DNA of 64,000 bases from positions 19,717-83,716 of the forward strand of contig JBCCYN010000002.1 in assembly GCA_039189655.1 (NCBI GenBank), given 5' to 3'. This DNA is from Acuticoccus sp039189655 (GTDB lineage Bacteria; Pseudomonadota; Alphaproteobacteria; Rhizobiales; Amorphaceae). How positions within the stretch are numbered: position 1 is the first letter of the stretch; each line of letters opens with the position of its first letter. The position numbers and the translations under genes were made by a program. A model generated the notes under the pieces. The model worked only from the letters and a program-made list of their open reading frames with translations, made no database searches and was not told the DNA's origin. Shown here piece by piece: positions 8,179 through 18,981 of this stretch.

Positions 8179-9069
8179 GTGGCTCGAAACATGGATCTGG
8201 CCGCGCTGCGTAGCTTCGTCGCAATCGCGCAGACCGGCGGTGTCACCAAGGCGGCGACTAGGTTGAACCTCACTCAGTCGGCGGTCTCGATGCAGTTAAA
8301 GAGGCTTGAGACGTCGCTGGGGCAGCCGCTGTTTGATCGCGAGAGAAAGGCCATGCTTCCCACCGCGCAAGGCGAGCAGCTGTTGAGCTACGCCACCCGG
8401 ATGCTCGAACTCAACGATGAGCTGCTCGCCCGTATGACGGGCGAATCCTATGAGGGCGAATTGGTCCTCGGTGCGCCCCACGATGTGGTCTACCCCCACA
8501 TCCCCACCGTACTTCGGCGGTTTGCGCGGGAGTTCCCGCGGGTGCGAATTTCCCTCCTGTCCTCCTACACCGCTGACCTCAAAGAACAGTTCGAGCGCGG
8601 CAATGCCGACGTGATCATCACGACGGAGGCGGAGGCCAAGCCCGGCGCCGAGATCTTGCAGGAGAGCCCGCTGGTTTGGATTGGTGCACCGGGCGGCAAT
8701 GCCTGGCGTCAGCGGCCGCTACCTCTCGCTTTCGAAACGGCCTGCATTTTTCGCTCCTGGGTTCAGTCGCGCCTGGATGCGGCAGGAATACCTTGGACGA
8801 TGGCGGTGGATTCGGTCTCCATAAGGACCGTGGATGCTTGCATTTCCGCCGATTTTGCCATTCACGCGGCCGTCAACCTGACTGTTCAGCGCCGCTATGA
8901 GATCATCGATCACCAGGGGGCTCTGCCCGAACTTCCCACCATAAAAGTCGCACAGTATGTGTGCGAAGGGCCAAAGGAAGCGTTGGCGCGCAAGCTCGCC
9001 ACCGTGGTGCGCGAGACTTGGAACGGTGAAACAGATGGGGCGCAACCCAGCCTTTTGGCGGCGGAGTAA
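8179..9069 (+). CDS. LysR family transcriptional regulator
   Basis: A 296-residue LysR-type regulator. The N-terminal winged helix-turn-helix reads DLAALRSFVAIAQTGGVTKA, then LNLTQSAVSMQLKRLE, then PLFDRERK. The C-terminal effector-binding domain covers about residues 90-285. I chose the GTG at 8179, seven bases after GGAG; a TTG at 8173 is too close to that site and an ATG at 8191 is also possible. It is divergent from the DUF1127 gene, a plausible target. The effector is unknown. Confidence 0.92.
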   Translation: MARNMDLAALRSFVAIAQTGGVTKAATRLNLTQSAVSMQLKRLETSLGQPLFDRERKAMLPTAQGEQLLSYATRMLELNDELLARMTGESYEGELVLGAPHDVVYPHIPTVLRRFAREFPRVRISLLSSYTADLKEQFERGNADVIITTEAEAKPGAEILQESPLVWIGAPGGNAWRQRPLPLAFETACIFRSWVQSRLDAAGIPWTMAVDSVSIRTVDACISADFAIHAAVNLTVQRRYEIIDHQGALPELPTIKVAQYVCEGPKEALARKLATVVRETWNGETDGAQPSLLAAE

Positions 9070-9240
9070 GCGTTCACCGGCTCTTCAACTCTGTTCGGGC
9101 ATCTTCCGCTTAGCGCGGCGTCAGGCCGGGCTTTGGCCGCCGCCGGCGCGAAGTGCCCCTCCATCGTCGCACAGGGCTTGACCCAACCGCGCTTGAACTG
9201 AAATTGGATTGGCGAACTCTCGCCGGACACGGGACAAAGA

Positions 9241-9741
9241 ATGCGTACGCTCCTTGCACTCCTTTTGATCGTTCTACCCTTTTCCGCCACCGCGCAGGAT
9301 CAACCCACGCTGCTCCAGACCTATACCGACTGGGAAGCGTATCGGTACGACGCTAGCGGCCAGAAGACCTGTTACATTCTGTCCAAACCGAAGACGCTGG
9401 CGCCCACCAACCGCAACCACGGGGACGTGTTCTTCTTCCTCACCTCGCGCCCGGCCGAGAGCGTCGCGAATGAGGTGAGCGTTCTTGTGGGCTATCCGTT
9501 CGCGCCAGACAGCACCGTCACCGTGGACGTGGACGGCACGGTCTTCGAACTCTTCACCAAGGACGACGGCGCATGGATGGAAACGCCGGCCGATGAGGCG
9601 CAGCTGGTGGCGGCCATGAAAGCCGGTAGCCGGATGACCGTGAAGGGCAAGTCTGCCCGCGGTACCGACACCACCTACTCGTTCTCGCTGTCGGGCGTCA
9701 CGGCGGGTGCCAATCGTATCGCCAGCGAGTGTTCTGGGTAG
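9241..9741 (+). CDS. Invasion-associated locus B (IalB) family periplasmic protein
   Basis: A 166-residue exported protein with a clear signal peptide (MRTLLALLLIVLPFSATAQ). The mature part has the family pattern: an early aromatic stretch around TDWEAYRYDASGQKTCYIL, FFFLTSRP, a central LVGYPFAPDSTVTVDVDG and a C-terminal conserved Cys (residue about 164) that can pair with the Cys in KTCYIL. IalB homologues are widespread in free-living alphaproteobacteria, so the name does not imply virulence. The gene ends 5 bp before rlmN. Confidence 0.85.
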   Translation: MRTLLALLLIVLPFSATAQDQPTLLQTYTDWEAYRYDASGQKTCYILSKPKTLAPTNRNHGDVFFFLTSRPAESVANEVSVLVGYPFAPDSTVTVDVDGTVFELFTKDDGAWMETPADEAQLVAAMKAGSRMTVKGKSARGTDTTYSFSLSGVTAGANRIASECSG

Positions 9742-9746
9742 TTTGA

Positions 9747-11006
9747 GTGGCCAACGCCGCTCTCCTGCGTCGGCGCTCGGCGCCCTCAGCGGCACCAACG
9801 AAGGACCGCGAACCGCCGCCCGTGGTCGCGCCTTCGGTAGTCTTGCAGGAATCGCGCGAAGGCCCCGCCCAGTTCATCGGTGCGTCCAGAGACGAACTGA
9901 AAGCGCACCTGCGAGCCGTTGGTGTCCCCGAGAACCGTCTCAACATGCGGGTGGGCCAGCTGTGGCATTGGCTCTACGTACGCGGCGCCTCGTCCCTTGA
10001 TGGGATGACCAACATAGCGGCGCCCGTGCGGGACGCGCTCGCGCAGCAAGCTCCCCTCGGTTCTGCGGAAATGGCGCAGGAACAAATCTCCGAAGATGGC
10101 ACTCGCAAATGGCTGCTACGCTTTCCGGCCCGCGGGCCGGGACGACCGGTGGAAGTGGAAACGGTCTATATTCCGGAGGAAAACCGCGGCACGCTGTGCG
10201 TTTCGAGCCAGGTGGGCTGCACCCTCACATGCTCGTTCTGTCACACCGGTACGCAGCGTCTGGTGCGTAACCTCACGGCCGGCGAGATCGTCGAGCAGGT
10301 GGTTTTTGCCCGCCGTCGGCTGGGCGATTTTGGCCCCGGCGAGTCTGCCTCCGCCGGCAGCGGCGTTCCGGCCGTAGGCCGACGGATATCGAACATTGTT
10401 CTCATGGGCATGGGCGAGCCGCTCTACAATTTTGACAACGTGAAGGCTGCGATGGCCGTTTGCTCGGACGGTGAGGGCCTCTCCCTTTCCAAGCGGCGCA
10501 TCACCTTGTCCACATCTGGCGTGGTCCCGCTGATGGAGCGCGTGGGCGAGGAGATGGGCGTCATGCTCGCCCTTTCGCTTCACGCGGTGCGCGACGAGGT
10601 TCGCAACGCTCTCGTACCCATCAACAAAAAATACCCCATCGCCGAGTTGATGGACGCCTGCCGACGGTTTCCCGGCCTTTCCAACGCGCGCCGCATCACC
10701 TTCGAGTACGTGATGCTCAAAGGGGTCAACGATAGCCTTGCGGACGCCCGAGCCCTGGTGGAGCTCATCCGGGGTATTCCGGCAAAGATTAACCTTATCC
10801 CGTTCAACGCCTGGCCGGGCTCGCCCTACGAGTGCTCTTCTTGGGAGGCCATCGAGGCGTTCGCAGACGTGGTGAATCGCGCCGGCTACGCCTCTCCGGT
10901 GCGCACACCCCGCGGGCAGGATATCCTTGCCGCCTGCGGGCAACTTCGCTCCGATTCCCAAAAACTCACCGCTCGGGAGCGGCGCGCTCAAACAGCCCCG
11001 CAGTGA
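9747..11006 (+). CDS. rlmN: Dual-specificity 23S rRNA/tRNA adenine-C2 methyltransferase RlmN
   Basis: Radical SAM enzyme that makes 2-methyladenosine at position 2503 of 23S rRNA and 37 of some tRNAs. The 419 residues carry an N-terminal helical domain (…MRVGQLWHWLYVRGA), the cluster motif CTLTCSFCHTG, the GMGEPLYNFDNV motif and the methyl-carrying Cys near the C-terminus in ILAACGQLRSD. The GTG start at 9747 gives a slightly long N-terminus without a strong ribosome site; a start further in is possible. Its stop overlaps the next gene's GTG. Confidence 0.96.
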   Translation: MANAALLRRRSAPSAAPTKDREPPPVVAPSVVLQESREGPAQFIGASRDELKAHLRAVGVPENRLNMRVGQLWHWLYVRGASSLDGMTNIAAPVRDALAQQAPLGSAEMAQEQISEDGTRKWLLRFPARGPGRPVEVETVYIPEENRGTLCVSSQVGCTLTCSFCHTGTQRLVRNLTAGEIVEQVVFARRRLGDFGPGESASAGSGVPAVGRRISNIVLMGMGEPLYNFDNVKAAMAVCSDGEGLSLSKRRITLSTSGVVPLMERVGEEMGVMLALSLHAVRDEVRNALVPINKKYPIAELMDACRRFPGLSNARRITFEYVMLKGVNDSLADARALVELIRGIPAKINLIPFNAWPGSPYECSSWEAIEAFADVVNRAGYASPVRTPRGQDILAACGQLRSDSQKLTARERRAQTAPQ

Positions 11007-11473
11007 GAACATTTTGGGCCCTCGTCGCCCAAACATTCTTGAGCCTCTTTGGCTACTGCGCCGCGCTTGTCGCCGCCTCGATCTTTGCTTGGGCAGCTAT
11101 CAAGAACGTCTTCATCGCGAACGCGGGTCCTGAGTTTACCGACCCCCTCCACACCTTTGCCTTCATCGCATCGACCGCATTGGGCGCTCTTCCGGCAAGT
11201 TTTGTTCCGGCCCTGATCGCCGTCGCCATCACCGAAGGCTTTATGTTGCGCGGTCTTTTCACCCACCTTTTTGGCGGCTGCCTCGTTGGGTTTGCCGCGT
11301 CCCTTCCCATCGCGGCCATCACCAGGGATTTGCCGCTCCCCGCGATCGAAGGCGACATCATTCAGCTTTCCGCCGCGTCAGGAGCGGTGGGCGGGTTCGT
11401 GTATTGGCTGATCGCCGGTCGCCGGGCGGGCCGATGGCTGGAAAGAGCCTCGGCTGATGGCCGCCAAGCGTGA
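11003..11473 (+). CDS. Hypothetical inner-membrane protein
   Basis: A 156-residue protein with about four hydrophobic segments (roughly residues 8-30, 45-75, 85-105 and 125-145) and a basic C-terminal tail (AGRRAGRWLERA). I do not recognise the family. The start is placed at the GTG overlapping the rlmN stop (GTGA), because the open frame upstream lies antisense-like inside rlmN and shows no membrane character. Translational coupling to rlmN is likely. Confidence 0.7.
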   Translation: MRTFWALVAQTFLSLFGYCAALVAASIFAWAAIKNVFIANAGPEFTDPLHTFAFIASTALGALPASFVPALIAVAITEGFMLRGLFTHLFGGCLVGFAASLPIAAITRDLPLPAIEGDIIQLSAASGAVGGFVYWLIAGRRAGRWLERASADGRQA

Positions 11474-11531
11474 CACTTAGCCGAAAACTCAAGAAAAAGA
11501 GTGACCACCCCTCCCGCGGACAGCGTATTTT

Positions 11532-11602
11532 CCCGTGGGGGCGGTGATCGCCTCAACCCACGCTTCGCTCTTCGGGGTTGACCCGATCACCGCCCCAACG
11601 GG
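11532..11602. repeat. Long imperfect palindrome (25 paired bases per arm) between convergent genes
   Basis: Left arm 11532-11559 pairs with right arm 11575-11602: five base pairs (CCCGT/ACGGG), a G-A mismatch, thirteen (GGGGCGGTGATCG and its complement), a 2x2 CC/CC mismatch, then seven (TCAACCC/GGGTTGA). The loop is 15 nt. It lies between the convergent membrane-protein and Lrp genes, where a bidirectional terminator would be expected, but no T-tract follows on either strand. The high GC content and length would make a very stable RNA hairpin. Confidence 0.75.
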
Positions 11603-11674
11603 TCTTGAGGGTTAGTCGGCTCCGGAGGAAAGTCGGGATCTTCCGTTTCTCCAAAGGAAAGTTTGGGCTCGCAC

Positions 11675-12130
11675 CTACTCGTCGAGGGGGATTGCTGTGG
11701 TCTCCTTAAGGGTCTCCATGGACAACATCGAGGTGACGCTGAAGAGGTCAATCTCCGCCACTAACCCCTTGTAAAAGCTGTCGAAGGCGCGAGTGTCTTT
11801 CACGCGCACCTTGAGGAGATAGTCGATATCTCCAGCCAGCCGGTGAGCTTCCTGCACTTCCCCCATGGTCGCAATGGCGGCAGCGAAGCGCTCCAGCCAT
11901 TCCTTGGAGTGACTGGACGTCTTTATGGTCACGAAAAAAATTTCGGCCCGCCCGACCTTTTCGCCGTCCAGAACGGCCACCTGGCGCGCAATGACACCTC
12001 TCTCGCGCAGCTTTCGGATGCGGCTCCAAACTGGGGATTTGGACGAATTCACCAGCTGGGCGATGGCGTCCACCGGTAGCGTCGCGTCTTCCTGCAAAAT
12101 GCTCAAGATCCTGCGATCGAGGTCGTCCAT
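11675..12130 (-). CDS. Lrp/AsnC family transcriptional regulator
   Basis: A 151-residue regulator with an N-terminal helix-turn-helix (MDDLDRRILSILQEDATL, VDAIAQLVNSS, then SRIRKLRERGVIARQVAVLD). The C-terminal RAM effector domain contains GDIDYLLKVRVKDTRAFDSF. It is divergent from cysG across 145 bp. The same neighbour order is frequent in alphaproteobacterial sulfite-reduction clusters, so it may respond to a sulfur-linked amino acid and control that operon; that is inference. Confidence 0.93.
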   Translation of the reverse strand: MDDLDRRILSILQEDATLPVDAIAQLVNSSKSPVWSRIRKLRERGVIARQVAVLDGEKVGRAEIFFVTIKTSSHSKEWLERFAAAIATMGEVQEAHRLAGDIDYLLKVRVKDTRAFDSFYKGLVAEIDLFSVTSMLSMETLKETTAIPLDE

Positions 12131-12272
12131 AGTCTAAAATCCTTCCAGAGAGCTCCATTTCAGGACATTATCCGCATATAAGCCCTCTAGAGGCGTCGAT
12201 AGCTTTATTTTCTCCTGCCGATTGCCGAATTTGCAGCACAACGTCACCTTCCGTGTCTAACCGACGGAGGGT

Positions 12273-13655
12273 GTGGTGGACGCATTCCCGATCTTCTGGA
12301 GCGTGAAGGGACGCAATATCGTGGTTCTCGGCGGCGGTGCCGAAGCGGCCGCAAAACTGCGCCTTGTGGAGAAGACCAGCGCCCGCGTTCATGTGATCGC
12401 TTCGCATTTCGAGCCCGTGATCGACATCGGTAACGTCAGCAGCCAGGTTGCTGATCCGCTCACCGCAGAAATTCCGGAAAACACCGCGCTCGCCTACGCC
12501 GCCACGGGCGATCCTGCCCTTGATGCCCAATTGGCCGAACGCATGCGCGGGCTCGGCATCGCCGTCTGCGCCGCCGATCAGCCAGCGGTGAGCGATTTCA
12601 TAACCCCCGCCTTTGTGGATCGCGATCCGGTGATTGTCGCCGTCGGAACGGAGGGAACAGCGCCGGTCCTCGCGCGGGAGATCAAGGCTAGGGTCGAAAA
12701 GATGCTCCCTGCCGGTCTTGGGAGCGTGGCGCGGGAGGCAGCGGCCCTGAGGGAGCGCGTGGCGGAAAGGTTTGCACCCGGCGGCGCCCGCCGTCGCTTT
12801 TGGCACGCGCTTTTCGCGCCGGCCCTCGACGGCGCATTGGGGCAGAAGAAGTTCTCCGAAAAGGCCGACCTGCTGATTGCGGCGAACGAGGAGGGCGAGA
12901 GCGGCTTCGTGTCGTTCGTCGGCGCGGGGGCCGGTGGCGCCGACCTCTTAACGGAGCGGGCCAGACAGCGGATCGACCGTGCCGACGTGGTGCTGGTGGA
13001 TGCGCTGGTGGCCCCGGAAATTCTGGAGCTTGCGCGTCGCGAGGCCATCATCATCCCCGTGGGCAAGCGCGCCGGGCGTCACGCTATGGCGCAACGGGAA
13101 ATCAATGCCGCGATCCTTGACCACGCAGCGCAGGGCCTTCGCGTGGTGCGCCTCAAAGGCGGCGATCCGTCGATTTTCGGTCGCCTCGCGGAGGAAATCG
13201 ACGCCGTGCAGGCAGCCGGCTACGCTTCTGAAATCGTGCCCGGCGTCACCGCAGCGAGTGTCGCCGCAGCGAGCGCTCTCGCGCCCCTCACCGAGCGGGG
13301 ATTGGCGCAGGAGCTGCGGATCGTCACCGCCCACGGTGCGGGCGGCGAAGATGACGTGGAGGCCGTGGACTGGGCCTCAGCTGCTGCGGGCACCGCGCCG
13401 CTGGCCATCTATATGGGCCGGCGGGCGGCCCGAGGCGTGCAGCGGCGGCTCATCCTCCAGGGCCGGGCTCCCCAAAGCCCAGTCGTCCTCGTAGAGAGCG
13501 CCGGCCGAGACGATGAGGTTCGCCGCCACACGAACCTTGCAGGACTAGCGGACACCATCACCGAACTGCCAGGCGAGGGCCCGCTCATGATCCTTGTGGG
13601 CATGCACTCGCGCGAAGCATCCGCCTTGGCAAGCCATCTCCGGGAGGTCGCCTGA
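12273..13655 (+). CDS. cysG: Siroheme synthase CysG (precorrin-2 dehydrogenase/ferrochelatase and uroporphyrinogen-III methyltransferase)
   Basis: Makes siroheme, the cofactor of the sulfite reductase encoded two genes downstream. The 460-residue fusion has an N-terminal NAD-binding dehydrogenase/ferrochelatase part (VVLGGGAEAAAKLRL, near residue 15). A C-terminal SAM-dependent methyltransferase starts about residue 215 (GAGAGGADLLTERA) and continues with the AQREINA and RLKGGDPSIFGRL motifs, then GVTAASVAAAS. Two adjacent GTG codons (12273, 12276) follow CGGAGGG; the second has better spacing. Its stop overlaps the ATG of the DUF2849 gene. Confidence 0.95.
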   Translation: MVDAFPIFWSVKGRNIVVLGGGAEAAAKLRLVEKTSARVHVIASHFEPVIDIGNVSSQVADPLTAEIPENTALAYAATGDPALDAQLAERMRGLGIAVCAADQPAVSDFITPAFVDRDPVIVAVGTEGTAPVLAREIKARVEKMLPAGLGSVAREAAALRERVAERFAPGGARRRFWHALFAPALDGALGQKKFSEKADLLIAANEEGESGFVSFVGAGAGGADLLTERARQRIDRADVVLVDALVAPEILELARREAIIIPVGKRAGRHAMAQREINAAILDHAAQGLRVVRLKGGDPSIFGRLAEEIDAVQAAGYASEIVPGVTAASVAAASALAPLTERGLAQELRIVTAHGAGGEDDVEAVDWASAAAGTAPLAIYMGRRAARGVQRRLILQGRAPQSPVVLVESAGRDDEVRRHTNLAGLADTITELPGEGPLMILVGMHSREASALASHLREVA

Positions 13656-13954
13656 TGCCAAAGCTTAAACCCAAATCAACGGCAATCTTGACCGCGAACC
13701 ATCTCTTGTCGGGCGCCATTGTCTACTGGACGGGGAGCGAGTGGACCGAGGATCCGGCCGATGCCCTGCGGGCAGGCGACCCGGAAGCGCACGCTAGTCT
13801 CGGGGCGTCCGGCGAGGCTGAGGAAGCGGCGGACGTGGTGGTCGGTGCCTACCTTGTTGCAGTGGACCCCATCTCCGGCGATCCGCTGGAGTTGCGGGAG
13901 CGGCAGCGCATCGCCGGCCCCTCTATCGCCCTTCCCGTCAACGTGAGCCTCTAG
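13655..13954 (+). CDS. DUF2849 domain protein
   Basis: A 99-residue protein of the DUF2849 family, recognisable from LTANHLLSGAIVYWTG near the start and VVGAYLVAVDP in the second half. It is almost always encoded between siroheme synthase and sulfite reductase in alphaproteobacteria, as here (1-bp overlap with cysG, 4 bp before cysI). This points to an accessory role in sulfite reduction or siroheme delivery, but no biochemical function is known to me. Confidence 0.9.
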   Translation: MPKLKPKSTAILTANHLLSGAIVYWTGSEWTEDPADALRAGDPEAHASLGASGEAEEAADVVVGAYLVAVDPISGDPLELRERQRIAGPSIALPVNVSL

Positions 13955-13958
13955 TCCC

Positions 13959-15612
<1,654 letters not shown>

Positions 15613-15626
<14 letters not shown>

Positions 15627-16023
15627 GTCGGACGGCACCCTTGAGAAGGATGCGGACGTTTCTAACGCCCTGGAGCTTTTCGCCGACAGCGCGATCGTGG
15701 CGGTGCCAAGGCAACCCCGTATCATCGTCGAATTCAGCGCCACGGCCGATGGGCGCGGGTTTTCGGTGGCGCGGCAACTGCGGGCGCGCGGCTATACCGG
15801 CACCTTGATTGCCGGCGGCCCCCTCATTCCGGACCAGGCGCGGCACGCCTTCCAGTCGGGTTTTGACGCTGTGGCCATCGATGACGATCGAATCGGGCGC
15901 CACGGCGAAGCCGCCTGGCGCGAAACGGTGCAAAGGGCAACGCCGGAACTTTACCTCGCCGACACCACCAGCAAAGGCGCAGAAGCCGGCATCTGGGCAC
16001 TGCGGCAGCGGGCGCTGCACTAA
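15613..16023 (+). CDS. DUF934 protein of the sulfite-reduction operon
   Basis: A 136-residue DUF934 protein, with PRIIVEFSATADGRGFSVAR, LRARGYTGTLIAGGPLIPDQ and a C-terminal half marked by FDAVAIDDDR. The family is constantly linked to cysI in alpha- and betaproteobacteria but its role is unproven. I chose the ATG at 15613, eight bases after GGAGA, which overlaps cysI by 14 bp; an ATG at 15598 in the same frame is the alternative. The expected next gene, cysH (PAPS/APS reductase), is absent. Confidence 0.88.
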
Positions 16024-16046
16024 GGTTTTGCGGGAGTGGGCCCCGC

Positions 16047-17033
16047 TTAGTGGACTGGCTGCTGTGGCACCCGTAGCGGGTTAGGGCGGGGTCGCGGATC
16101 GCTCACCACAAAGCGCAGAAGCAGGGTTCTTTGGAGGAAGGAGCGGTTGTTGTCCGACACCATGGTCAGGACGATCTCCCCGCTTTCTCCTTCCACGGCA
16201 ATGCCTTCCATGTTGTCGATCTCCGCCGAAAAATCTGCCTCCAGCAAGATGGGCCCATCGGCCGGGGGACCGCCGTTAAAAGCGTCGACCCCCAACCGGC
16301 GCACGCGCATGGCCACGTCAAGCCCGCCGCCATAACGTCGTTCCAGGATAAAAACATCGCCGCCGGGCATCGTGTCGGCGCCGGTAATGGCAAAACCGTC
16401 GCGGCGGCGCACCAGCACCCGGCGCCCTCCGAGTATGAAGGCTCGCGCCGTTTTCGCTTCACCGAGCCGCGCTTCGGCAATGCCCAGTATCTTCCCGTCA
16501 GAAAGCCGGGTCAGAGCTTCTATTCCTTCGCTTCCGGCCCGCATTTCTTCCCGGGAAAGCGGGATTTCGGTGGGTGTCGCGGAAAAATCCACCGCGAGGC
16601 CATCGGCCGGATAGGAAAGGAGCCGCGTCGCCTGTTCGACCAGGACCAACACTGCGTTGTCTTCGCGCGCTAAAGCCTCCGCATCCGATGGGCGTTTGGC
16701 CCGCACCGGGGCGCCGTCCGTGTCGAGCCGCTCGAAGAGTTGGACGTCGTTTAAGGCCTTGAGGCGACCCTGCTCCACCACCAGACGGCCGGTCACCCAT
16801 TCGCCGGTATCTGAGACCGCCAAGAGCTTTGGGCCTTCCACCAGCAGCCCGGAAAGGGCCCCCAGCCGCCGTGGTCCCCGCAAAACCAGACCGCCCCGAA
16901 AGGCGAGCCGCGCGCCGGGAATGGGCCTTGGCGAAAAGTGCTCGATTTGGCGCTGCGGTACCTGGACAGCCGTGGCAAGGGCAGCACCCAGCGCGCCCAA
17001 AAGCGTCACGCAGACGACCAAAAGCGCACGCAT
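16047..17033 (-). CDS. Secreted esterase-like/phytase-like beta-propeller protein
   Basis: A 328-residue protein with an N-terminal signal segment (about residues 1-22). The rest matches the 'esterase-like activity of phytase' fold: LGALSGLLVEGPKLLAVSDTG near the start, a central PSDAEALAREDNAVLVL, GSEGIEALTRLSDGKIL, and DNMEGIAVEGESGEIVLTMV near the end. These acidic DxE/EG motifs are the recurring propeller repeats. The substrate is unknown and phosphatase activity should not be assumed. It lies 8 bp downstream of cobT on the same strand, so the two may be cotranscribed. Confidence 0.82.
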   Translation of the reverse strand: MRALLVVCVTLLGALGAALATAVQVPQRQIEHFSPRPIPGARLAFRGGLVLRGPRRLGALSGLLVEGPKLLAVSDTGEWVTGRLVVEQGRLKALNDVQLFERLDTDGAPVRAKRPSDAEALAREDNAVLVLVEQATRLLSYPADGLAVDFSATPTEIPLSREEMRAGSEGIEALTRLSDGKILGIAEARLGEAKTARAFILGGRRVLVRRRDGFAITGADTMPGGDVFILERRYGGGLDVAMRVRRLGVDAFNGGPPADGPILLEADFSAEIDNMEGIAVEGESGEIVLTMVSDNNRSFLQRTLLLRFVVSDPRPRPNPLRVPQQPVH

Positions 17034-17041
17034 GGTGCCGA

Positions 17042-18946
17042 TCAGGCAGCGCGCCGCTGGGGCCGCCGCCGCTTCGTCCTAGAATTGCTCTGTTCGTCGT
17101 CAAAGAGGTCGGCGAGCTGGTTCACCATGGCGCCGGCAAGTTCGTCGGCATCGACGATGGTCACCGCCCGGCGATAGTAGCGTGTCACGTCGTGGCCGAT
17201 GCCAATGGCGATCAACTCCACCGGCGAGCGTTCCTCGATCTCGGCAATCACGCCGCGCAGGTGCTTTTCCAGATAGTTTCCGGCGTTCACCGAAAGGGTC
17301 GAATCGTCCACCGGCGCGCCATCGGAGATCATCATCAGAATGCGCCGCTGCTCGGGCCGCGCGATGAGGCGATCGTGCGCCCACTGGAGCGCTTCGCCGT
17401 CGATGTTCTCCTTCAAGAGACCCTCGCGCATCATGAGGCCAAGGTTGCGCCTTGCCCGGCGCCAAGGGGCGTCGGCGGACTTGTAAATAATGTGGCGCAG
17501 ATCATTGAGCCGGCCGGGGGAGGCGGGCTTGCCGTTCTGGAGCCAGTGGTCGCGGGAGGCGCCGCCCTTCCAGGCGCGGGTGGTGAAGCCCAGAATCTCC
17601 ACTTTGACGTGGCAGCGCTCCAGGGTGCGGGCGAGGATGTCGGCGCAGGTGGCGGCGACCGAGATGGGCCGCCCGCGCATGGAGCCGGAATTGTCCAGGA
17701 GGAGCGTCACCACCGTGTCGCGAAACTCCGATTCCCGCTCGATCTTGAAGGCGAGCGGCTGCATGGGATCGGTCACAACCCGCGGCAGCCGGGCGGTATC
17801 AAGAACGCCTTCCTCCTGGTCAAAATCCCATGAGCGATTTTGCTGCGCCATCAGGCGACGCTGGAGGCGGTTGGCAAGACGGGCTACCGCGCCCTGCAGA
17901 TGGCTGAGCTGGCGGTCCAGGAGGCCCCGTAGCCGGTCGAGCTCTGTGGCGTCGCAAAGGTCTTCTGCGGCGACCATCTCGTCGAATTTGCGCGTGTATA
18001 CCTTGTAGGCGACACCCGGAAGCGCCCGCGGGTCCACGTCTTCCACGCGCACGCCGTCCATGGCCTCCTCGGCGTCGCCCATGTCGTCTTCGCGCATGTC
18101 TTCGGCGCTGAATTCGGAGTCTTCCACGTCCTCAGCGTTCTCGTCATCGCCAGATCGCTCAGAATCCTGGGGCGAAGCGTCTTCGCTTTCATCGTCTTCC
18201 CCAGCATCGGCCTCAGCCTCGTCCGGCGAATCCACTTCCCCGTCACCGTCTTGATCCTGCTCGTCCTCGCCAGCCTCCTGGCTCATCTCTTCAGCCATAT
18301 CGAGCTGGGCAAGGATGTCGCGAATGGCGCCGGCAAACGCCTTTTGGTCAGCCATTTGATCGCCGAGGCACTCTAAATTGTCGCCGCAGCGCTCCTCCAG
18401 CCACGGCCGCCACAAATCGACCAAGGTCCTGGCGCTTTCCGGCGGCGCTGCCCCGGTGAGTTTTTCGCGAACGAGCAGCGACAACGCATCGTGGAGCGGT
18501 GCGTCGGCTTTGTCGGTAATCTCGTGATAGTTGCCTCGAAAGTAGCGATCTTCCAGCATCGCCGAAAGATTTTGCGCCACGCCGGGCATCGCCTGCGCGC
18601 CGAGCGCGTCGCATCGCGCTGTCTCTACGGCGTCAAAAATCGCTCTTGCATCACTCCCCTGGGGAGCGAAGCGTGAATGAAGGGCCGCGTCGTGCGAAGC
18701 GAGTTTGAGGGCAAACGAATCGCCGATCCCCCGAGTGACGCAGACATCCTTATGGGTCATGCGGCGAGGCGGCTCTGGAAGCCTTGCCTTTTCGCCCACC
18801 AGCGCCGGTTTGTCGCTGGAGTACGTGACCTCAAGGTCGGCATTGCCGGAGATGGCGCGCATAGTACCGGCCACCGCTGTGCGAAACGCATCGTGGCGCG
18901 CCTCATGGGCGCCTACCCGCCGAGAATTATCGCCCTGGCCTGCCAT
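17042..18946 (-). CDS. cobT: Aerobic cobaltochelatase subunit CobT
   Basis: Subunit of CobNST, which inserts cobalt into hydrogenobyrinic acid a,c-diamide in aerobic B12 synthesis. The 634 residues include an N-terminal helical domain. A very acidic linker (about residues 225-320, mostly Glu and Asp) follows. The C-terminal von Willebrand A domain has its MIDAS motif LLDNSGSMRGRP near residue 415 and ends in a basic tail (RTKRRRPQRRAA). The partner cobS is on the same strand but about 1.25 kb upstream, instead of adjacent; cobN is not in the window. Confidence 0.95.
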   Translation of the reverse strand: MAGQGDNSRRVGAHEARHDAFRTAVAGTMRAISGNADLEVTYSSDKPALVGEKARLPEPPRRMTHKDVCVTRGIGDSFALKLASHDAALHSRFAPQGSDARAIFDAVETARCDALGAQAMPGVAQNLSAMLEDRYFRGNYHEITDKADAPLHDALSLLVREKLTGAAPPESARTLVDLWRPWLEERCGDNLECLGDQMADQKAFAGAIRDILAQLDMAEEMSQEAGEDEQDQDGDGEVDSPDEAEADAGEDDESEDASPQDSERSGDDENAEDVEDSEFSAEDMREDDMGDAEEAMDGVRVEDVDPRALPGVAYKVYTRKFDEMVAAEDLCDATELDRLRGLLDRQLSHLQGAVARLANRLQRRLMAQQNRSWDFDQEEGVLDTARLPRVVTDPMQPLAFKIERESEFRDTVVTLLLDNSGSMRGRPISVAATCADILARTLERCHVKVEILGFTTRAWKGGASRDHWLQNGKPASPGRLNDLRHIIYKSADAPWRRARRNLGLMMREGLLKENIDGEALQWAHDRLIARPEQRRILMMISDGAPVDDSTLSVNAGNYLEKHLRGVIAEIEERSPVELIAIGIGHDVTRYYRRAVTIVDADELAGAMVNQLADLFDDEQSNSRTKRRRPQRRAA

Positions 18947-18981
18947 CAGCCTACTAGACCTCCGCGAACATGGCTGAAGAG

